Assembly (NCBI GenBank): GCA_949317995.1
Contig: OX439036.1
Span: forward strand, 106,247,669-106,311,668
DNA length: 64,000 nt
DNA from: Acholoe squamosa
Taxonomy: Eukaryota > Annelida > Polychaeta > Phyllodocida > Polynoidae
Direction: 5' to 3'
In this document: positions 57,145 through 64,000 of the stretch, piece after piece
How the letters are laid out: each line of letters starts with the position of its first letter
Position numbering within the stretch: position 1 is the stretch's first letter
Position numbers and translations under genes: made by a program
The notes under the pieces: generated by a model
The model's input: the letters and a program-made list of their open reading frames with translations, nothing else
Databases searched by the model: none
Told to the model about the DNA's origin: nothing

Positions 57145-57653
57145 ATGCAAAACTACACTCGTCTAGGGGTTCATTTAGGACTAAGAATGAGTATAATGGA
57201 GTACATGAAAAGTGGAACTACCCTTTCTTCTATGGGCAGACACGCTCTAAGTGACATAGGTCGTTATGATTTAAGTCATCACTGCAGATGGTTCATGGAT
57301 TACTACAACATGGTGGAGCATTGCAAAATACCTCCAGAGGCTTGGAAAGTAGAAACCTTGTTTGTTGAGCTAGGAGAAAAGTTGTCTGTGGACTGGAAGA
57401 ATTTTGGCATAAGACTGGGGTTAAGTTTGCATAAGCTTAATCTACCCCAGTTCCCTTGAACCATGAAATGACAAACCCTGTTTTCAAAGTTCTCATGGTG
57501 TGGAAACACAGAGAAATATCCCATCCCAGCTGTCTTATTGCAGCTTTAAACAACATGGGTTTCTTCGAGGTAGCTTTTTACGTGGAAGGATTGAGAGAGA
57601 TTTCTTCTGACTTAAAAGACTTGACTGGCATACCTTTGGTCAGTTTGGTTTAA
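57145..57653 (+). pseudogene. Death-domain-like part of fossil 2
   Basis: The stretch contains LGEKLSVDWKNFGIRLGLSL, the first-helices pattern of a Death domain. Further on come VFKVLMVWKHRE and a last-helix pattern, and an N-terminal stretch with a weaker version. The order and spacing resemble the whole gene at 11218-11814 in fossil 1. Broken; treated as a fossil. Confidence 0.5.
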
Positions 57654-57666
57654 GCTTTCATTCACT

Positions 57667-58330
57667 ATGGATCAAAAGTTAGAGGAGGTAACTTTTGACC
57701 CACGTTTTCAAAGTCCCTTCACTATGATAATGGCGGGACCTACTTCTTGTGGCAACAGTCAACTTGTCTTCTAGTTAATAAGAGGCTTAAACGATTTAGT
57801 TACTCCACGTATACACGATGTTTACCACTGCTACAGTCAATGGCAAGATGACTTTGAAGAAATGTTCAAGATAGGAGTTCAGTTCCACAAAGGCCTGTCC
57901 TGAGGGTGTAAAAAGACACGGCCTCATAATCATAGACAACCTCATTGATTTGGAGTACGTTCCTACTGTCATGAAGCTTTTCACTGTGGGATCACACCAT
58001 CGAAGTTTAAGTGTAATTTTCATAACTCAAAACTTATTTTTCAACAACCCTGCCTACAGAACATTGAGCTTGAACGCTCACTACCTTGTGGTTTTTAAGA
58101 ACCCTAGAGACATAAGTCAAATAGGACACATCAGCAAACAAGCCTACCCTGGTCAGAAATCCTTTCTGACGGAGGTACATAACTTAGAAACTTGGGAGAA
58201 ACATTCATATATCCTCCTGGACTTTAAACAGGCCACACCTAACGAGCTTAGAGTAAGGAACAGCATTACCACCCCTTGGAAAACTTTGGTCTTTGTTCCT
58301 AAAACTTCCTCTTCCCTAAAAAAAAGATAG
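57667..58330 (+). pseudogene. Packaging ATPase (FtsK/HerA-type) remains of fossil 2
   Basis: A Walker-A-like GPTSC region near the start and, further on, LSVIFITQNLFFNNPAYRTL, ANYL-like and VVFKNPRDISQIGHISKQAY are characteristic of the A32/Polinton DNA-packaging ATPase. The enzyme pumps DNA into the capsid. Broken; treated as a fossil. It marks the right side of the element. Confidence 0.8.
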
Positions 58331-59700
58331 GATGGTGAAAAAAAACTAAAAAAACTAAAAGACATTACCACTTGTTGAAACACATTTCTAAATGTTGTAC
58401 TACAGTGGCCCACAAAGGTCAAATTGAAGTTGAAGCAAAGAGTTGACTTTCACAAAAATGTTAGAGTCCAAAACCAAAATCAATGTTCAAAGTCAATTTC
58501 ATTTCATTGCTGTCAAACTGTCAAGGTGTCAACTCATAAAAACCAACTTGTGACAGCTATCTTTTAGCATTGCATGATGCACTCTATGTCTTTCTATATG
58601 AACAAAGTATATACCAGCAACTACTGGGTAGCTATCGGTTCCCTCACACAATGACTGATGGTTCCACACCAAGTAGTTGCTGGTTCCAGCATCCTGTAAC
58701 TGGTGGTTCCCACCCTGGTTAATTAGATAATTGCGCTCTCACTGAAAATTTGACGAAACACCGCAAACCCGATCAAACTTCCAATGGACCCTATGGTAGG
58801 CCCTACATGGATATCTGTGTATCAATAACCCTAGGAAGATTAAAATGAGGCTAAAATGTCATTTTCTGCTGAGAATTTCACCCTGTAGGTGGTTTATGTC
58901 CAGAAAAAGTTATGTTTTGGGAGATTCATAGAAACTGCAATATTTAGTGAATTACCCTACCTCTGCAAGCAAGGTTTTCCTATTTTTTTTATTTACACAC
59001 GATTTCTGTGACTAATTTGGCCAGATTCCTGTAAAACCATCCTTGCTGTAACAGACAAATGACATTAAAAGGGCATTTGAAATAGGCAGGTCAAATGTCC
59101 AATCATCCTATAGGTTACGTGAAACTTATTCCATTTCCTCTATGTTTCTATATAGCATAACACACAAAAACAGCCCCCCGTAATGTTCGTTGGTAATATT
59201 TTCGACCGTAGCAAGATTAAACCATCTCTCACACACAATGTGTTAGAATATAGGATAGGCTTAACCCTGAAAATCTTAACTAAGGGAGCGATACGTACAG
59301 CAAGTGCCATTCTACCCTATTTTGGGCCTCAAAAGCTCCATTGGCCAGATGAACATTTGCAGACCTGATAAAATCCCCAAACCTTGGCATAATATAAAAC
59401 TCATCTACTGTTCCATTTAGGAACTATTTGGGGTCACTTGTGATTTTTTCTCATAATTTTACCAATATTTCTTGCATATAATTTCTAAGCCAATCAGCAC
59501 CCAGATCACCTTCAGTGCAGGCCTGAATACCATATGACTCACGAGAGGGCAGCATTTACGTCCATGTAACCTTCAGCTGCACTTGCTCCACTTTCTCACC
59601 AGGTGCCACCACAAAACTGTCTGCCAACTGTAAGGATACAACTTGTTACGTCGGTCTATGCCCTGGGGGATACACCACCGCCCTTGTTGTGACGTGTACA
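58331..59700. other. No gene seen
   Basis: Non-coding. A short local set of GGTTCC words with AGTAGTTGCTGGTTCC-type repeats lies at 58610-58710. Confidence 0.4.
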
Positions 59701-59725
59701 TTTTCGGGACTGCCGTGCGGGATTG

Positions 59726-60716
59726 AGCATGCCCTTAGGGCATATTGCTGGCCTTCTACAAATCAACAATTGACCAATCTAGTGAATGCCCTTAGGACAT
59801 CGTGTATTGGCCCTAAGGGCATATTTCTTTGATGTACAAGTCCTGGGATGACAAAAAAACATGCACATGTAGGGTAACACCAGTGTCATCTATGCCTCTA
59901 GGGCATATTTCTTCCTTCCGTGGTTATAACAAATGCTAGCCCCCAGGGCATAAACAGACGGCTTTTAAACAAAGACATGCCCTTGGGACATCACTACAGC
60001 ATGCCCTCAGGGAATATAGCCGATTTTAATATGTATTGGGGGAAACAGATTAGGCCCCCAGGATTATATGTTGATAATGCCATGGTCTGTTAGAAATGAA
60101 TTACATGCCCTGAGGGCATGCACCAGCATAGTCAAGTAGTAGGCCTACTCAAAAGAAGGCATAAATATGCCCCAGGGGCATGTATGGTATGGGCGATGTC
60201 CCCGGGGCATAAGCTGACAGTCCTACAAGTTTAAGGTGATTGATGCCCCAGGGGCATCGGTGATGTGTGAGGTGCCACCAGGGCATGCCATACTCATCTT
60301 TAGTACCATAGGCCTATTTATATAAAAGTGTAGGAAAGGCCCCGGGGGCATTGACGGTGAGAGTAATGCCCCCAGGGCATGTTGTAGTTCTCCATAGCCT
60401 AGATGAGTAGGGAAGAGGCCCCGAGGCATTGAGGGCACCAGGACATGTGATAGCGATATCTAGAGAAAAAAAAACTAGAAGTGTAGGGAAGATGGGGCAT
60501 CAGTAACAGGTGTCATTGATGCCCCCAGGGCATACCACTCTAGTTGGCTTATAGACAGAGGAAAGGCCCTTGGGGCATTCATGCCCTGGGGGCATGCATT
60601 CTCTGCCTCCTTCTGGCGCCCAGTGTGGGAAAGTGACGCCTACTCCCGGCCTACTCCGCTGCTGTCCGCGTAATTTCCGCGTCACTCCCACGCGGCAATC
60701 TGAATGCCCGAGGGCA
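59726..60716. promoter_or_regulatory. Dispersed array of GCCCYNRGGGC palindromes
   Basis: About twenty copies of ATGCCCYNRGGGCAT or close variants occur over 1 kb, for example ATGCCCTTAGGGCAT (59728), ATGCCCTGAGGGCAT (60103), ATGCCCCAGGGGCAT (60244), ATGCCCCCAGGGCAT (60366, 60524) and ATGCCCTGGGGGCAT (60581). The spacers differ from one another, so this is not a simple tandem repeat. The core fits the AP-2 (TFAP2) consensus GCCNNNGGC. Confidence 0.6.
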
Positions 60717-62940
60717 TAGTCCGATGTAACAAGTTGCGTCCTGCCTCTCAACTGCAATAGCAACTAGAAATGCATCACAACTGTACTCTATAGCACTGAT
60801 ACACTGTTACAGTACCATGGATCTCCCATATTTTTTTTGAGGTTTGAAAATGTTTTATTGTCAAGTCACTATTCATACAGAAAGTGGTAAAATTAGACAA
60901 TAATGTGAATCCTCACTCAGTTATTACATTAAGTGGTTGTTTGCACATAATTCAATGAATAAAGATGGGAATTTATACAATGAAGGATGAGAACAATAAT
61001 ATAAACAGAAAAAAATGAAATCTAAATAACAAACAGTATGTACTATGTACACAAGTAGCAACCTCTATAATCTTACAATAAATTTTCAAAAAGAAGGGAA
61101 GCAGGCATGGTACACCAGTTTGGTAATATCAACAAGTTTTATACTAGCATGTATTACACTATACCAACAGGATATATATGGACAGATGAGTAGGTACAAA
61201 ATATATCTTAAACAGATGATCAGCAGATATACAGCATAAGAGTATAGTCACTGTGAGCTCATGGATGAAATCAAATGTCCCCGTCCTCACTCCCTCTTGA
61301 ATTATAAGGGTATAAAGGAAATAAGGTATTGTGCACTGAGGCAGTAAGACGAAAGGTGTGTAAAAGAAAGCTTTTATTGAGGAGTATAATGTCTCTTGGA
61401 GATATAAGCACATTTTCTTTGCTGATTCCTTGTTATCTTTAAGTTGATAATGTTTGAAAGTTGAAGTTTAGTTTAAAAGTCACTAAAATGAGAGTCTGTC
61501 AACAAAAGTGTAAGGAAAAATTACGCAACAATTCCCAAACTATATCTCAGTGTATTTAATATCCATGATCATGTAAATGCTGTATTCAGTTGTCTCTTAG
61601 ATGTTGTGGTAATAAAAAAAATCCATTCATTTGATGATGTAAGGCTTCTTGTCATGTATTTGTGGTTATGATTACCACAATAACCCGACATATACATGTA
61701 TGGCGCATCTGGCATATAAGCTGTATAAGGAAATCCTTGTAGTATAGGGTGCACTTAGGACTTGATTTTGACCAGTTAAATACTAACTTAATATATGACA
61801 TCTTGGCCTATTAGATGCAACCACAACTTAAGCTGCATCTAGCAGGGCCATCCTTACATAGAAAATGCCATGTACTCAAGGTATTGCAGTGGTAACAAAA
61901 ATTGGGCCCTTCTTGTACCCTTTGGCCTTTTTTTATATTAAGGGTGAGCCTTATAGCATTGTACTGTATTTGTACTTTAAGTAAATCATGCCCACTTCAC
62001 CCATGTAATGCTGTTCTGTGTTTTCAAAAAGGCCTTTGTGCACCCAATTGCACTTGTATTAACTGGGTGCACAAGTTGTGTGAATCACTATTTATGCTTA
62101 AACCGAAGGACACGAATCTTTCTAAATATACTTGCTGCCTATAAAACTGACATGCTAGGATTTATACATCCCAGATATCATGTTGTAAGCTTGGTACAGC
62201 AACTGAATGTTGGGTGCTGAGAGGTGAAGTCAAGGTGTATATGTTTTGCACATTGTTTAAGTTCTTTTGCCAGATCAAAGTGAATGTATTCCAACTTGGG
62301 TTTATAGTCTAGTAGATTGCATCCTAGCTAAAAGATGTTGGGAATTTTATTTTAAAAGTTTAAAGGACTTAAGATTTAAGTTGCATGATAGGCCTAATGC
62401 TGTGAAATCTGTGATTACAAGTGTCAAGGTGAACCACATGTATCCTGCTAGTAACTACCATACACTTGAGCAGTGCTTATTTGATCTCATATATGAAATT
62501 ACTTTATATGTAGTTGTGTTTAGTAATGTTCAAAATAAATTATCCCAGAGTTGACTTTATTGTTTTTTAGTTACTGGAATAGCAACAATTGGAAATTATC
62601 AAATATTATACATGTATTATATTTCTGTATACCAAGATTACAGTTCTATATTGCTGTTGTTTAAAATGTTCAGACATTACATACCTCAGTCTGCCTATAC
62701 TGAGAATGCAGTCTTGTCTCCCCAGGTGGGGTTAGCAGTCATAGATCTGAGTCAATGCTGCCACCTGGTGTACACGCTTGGTATCAATACTGGCAGTGCC
62801 TGCTCTTGGTTTATGGTCAACCCGTTTAATTGCCCTGGTACCTCAATCGCCTATGAAAAATTACCGATCTCTACTGGGAACTTGATCCAATACTTGTCAT
62901 CATGTTACTCAATTGGTTAGATTGACCTCTTTAGGCGACG
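60717..62940. other. No gene recognised
   Basis: AT-rich sequence with several short open frames (for example 62267-62554 and 62612-62920) that show no domain, no signal peptide and no convincing start. I cannot exclude exons. Confidence 0.4.
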
Positions 62941-62944
62941 CACT

Positions 62945-63347
62945 GCACTAACCTTCAGATTTACGCAGTGTAAAGTTGTTTAAATCAGCATTTAAAATTG
63001 TGTAATGGCCGTAATTCTTCAGCTGAAGAAGAATTATTAAGTAATTTGAAACGTCGCCAACCCCAAGTTCATGCACCATCAAATCCATAATAAAAATCAA
63101 TTGTGTTCATTTTAAACGTTCTTCTTGTCTGGTTTTGTGTGAATATTTATTCCATAAATTCTTCAGCGTTTATTAACTTTAATTGACTTAAAGTAGAACG
63201 TTGCTTAGCGTTGTTTAAAGTTCATTAAAACTGAACAACTACGGCCATTATGCAACTATAAGCAATTTTACATGTGTTTGCTGATTTAAATAACCTTAAG
63301 CAATTAACACTGCATAAATCTGAGGTTTCATGCAGTGACATAAGTAC
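62945..63347. mobile_element. Foldback/MITE, arms about 110 bp
   Basis: The left arm (TCAGATTTACGCAGTGT, GTTTAAATCAGCA, TAATGGCCGTAATTCTTCAG) is mirrored with changes by the right arm ending ACTGCATAAATCTGAGG. The interior holds its own short palindrome (TTCTTCAGCTGAAGAA). No coding capacity. Confidence 0.75.
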
Positions 63348-63764
63348 CTTACGGGAGATTTCCTTTTGTTTGTGTAGACAAGTCCTGGACAAATGCTGTT
63401 TACTCAGGCAGCAGTGTTGCCTCTATGAATGACTGAATTTAAGTGTGCTGAGGAAAAACCCACTATATGTCCTCTATACTCAGGGATGCAAGTTTTCGGA
63501 ATTTTGTCTGATTTCAGAATTTTTGAACAGTACATTTCTAGTAAATTTAACCAAATTACCTTTTTTGCATCAAAGTTTTGATAATGTTTTACACTAAATG
63601 CAGGATTTCTAAATGCGTCTTCAGAATTTTTCAAACAGTCTGACTTACATCCCTGTATACTATCTTCAAAAGATAGCAGGCATTCTTTTATTTTCCCGGT
63701 CCCATAGACATGAACCCAGAGCCTTTGGTCACTCAAATTTGCACCATGGCCTCTGATCACTCAG

Positions 63765-64000
63765 ATGTGGTTCACTGAGGAGGAATCCCATGACAAAAGG
63801 CAAGCATGTAAGCCTGAGCCTGCACATTATGGACACCAGCTGCCAACACATTGCCCTGCTGCCTTAGCTCAAGACACAAGAAACCTTGAGTTTGTCACCC
63901 TATACAAATCTAGTATGCCTAGTATGGAAGGGGATTTCTCCTTCGTGGACCCTGATGAAGTTTTTTCGGCTCCACGCCCTCGCTCTGAAGGTCCTCACTC
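63765..64000 (+). CDS. Partial open frame running off the window
   Basis: 78 codons from the ATG at 63765 with no stop before the end. It reads MWFTEEESHDKRQACKPEP and later MPSMEGDFSFVDPDEVF. The frame is open upstream to a stop near 63711. Charged and Pro-rich; no family recognised. It could be a host exon or the start of a retroelement gag-like gene. Confidence 0.3.
   Translation, partial: MWFTEEESHDKRQACKPEPAHYGHQLPTHCPAALAQDTRNLEFVTLYKSSMPSMEGDFSFVDPDEVFSAPRPRSEGPH

Larger units (their letters stand above)
51736..58330. mobile_element. Polinton/adintovirus-like fossil 2 (broken)
   Basis: Parts in order: DNA polymerase B and two further frames on the minus strand, then several plus-strand frames ending with a Death-domain-like part and a packaging ATPase. 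Base composition is much less AT-rich than in fossil 1, so the two are not halves of one element. Capsid, protease and integrase are not seen. Broken, with at least half a dozen breaks, so older than fossil 1. Ends are approximate; no TIR found. Confidence 0.8.

Noticed and set aside
7003-58330. One 51 kb virus-like element spanning both fossils
   Set aside because: Host genes, LINE tails, SINEs and satellites lie between, and the two ends differ in composition and state of decay.

Overview
This is a stretch of a metazoan nuclear genome, most likely a marine invertebrate. The evidence is low gene density, spliced genes with GT-AG introns, many short terminal-inverted-repeat (TIR) elements, tRNA-derived SINE heads, decayed LINE tails, satellites, and two virus-like elements of the Polinton/adintovirus kind. 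I cannot name the phylum. A run of exactly 200 Ns at 6803-7002 marks a scaffold join.

Layout. 1-4500: minisatellite, MITE-like elements and an unclassified GC-richer insertion. 4535-6344: a LINE ORF1-like protein (coiled coil plus RNA-binding region) continuing, one base out of frame, into a NADAR domain and a Pro/Thr-rich tail. 7003 to about 13010: an AT-rich Polinton/adintovirus-like fossil whose visible part looks whole. It has capsid, adenain-type protease, a pVI/pX-like protein, several small unknowns and a tandem Death-domain protein. 13975-16222: a five-exon host gene with a 13-residue repeat, pieced together here from splice sites. 16.7-17.6 kb: tandem repeats and a near-perfect hairpin. 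18552-19491: a decayed SLC35G/EamA-type transporter copy. 19.8-20.06 kb: a LINE tail. 20070-29740: one large element with TIRs of about 0.6-0.7 kb and a mostly non-coding, internally duplicated interior.

30-41 kb: MITEs, foldback repeats, a LINE tail, a broken copy of the tail of the neighbouring gene, palindromes, a SINE and two satellites. 41075-42295: an apparently intact two-pass membrane protein with two C-terminal PPxY motifs. 43-51 kb: mostly non-coding, with YY1-like, RFX-like and AGGTCA-rich repeat structures. 51736-58330: a second, older and broken Polinton/adintovirus-like fossil. It carries a protein-primed DNA polymerase B, a packaging ATPase, a protein with three VIDLT-type SUMO-interacting motifs, and a Death-domain-like part. 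59.7-60.7 kb: a dispersed array of AP-2-like palindromes. 62.9-63.3 kb: a foldback element. 63765-64000: an open reading frame running off the window.

The strongest lead is that two unrelated-looking Polinton-type elements, 40 kb apart and of clearly different base composition, both carry Death-domain-like genes, and one also carries a multi-SIM protein. This suggests that such elements recurrently acquire genes aimed at host death signalling and SUMO/PML-type defence. The second lead is the LINE ORF1-NADAR fusion, which joins a retrotransposon RNA chaperone to a domain known elsewhere to act on ADP-ribose adducts. All function calls come from reading the translations by eye; no database search was run.
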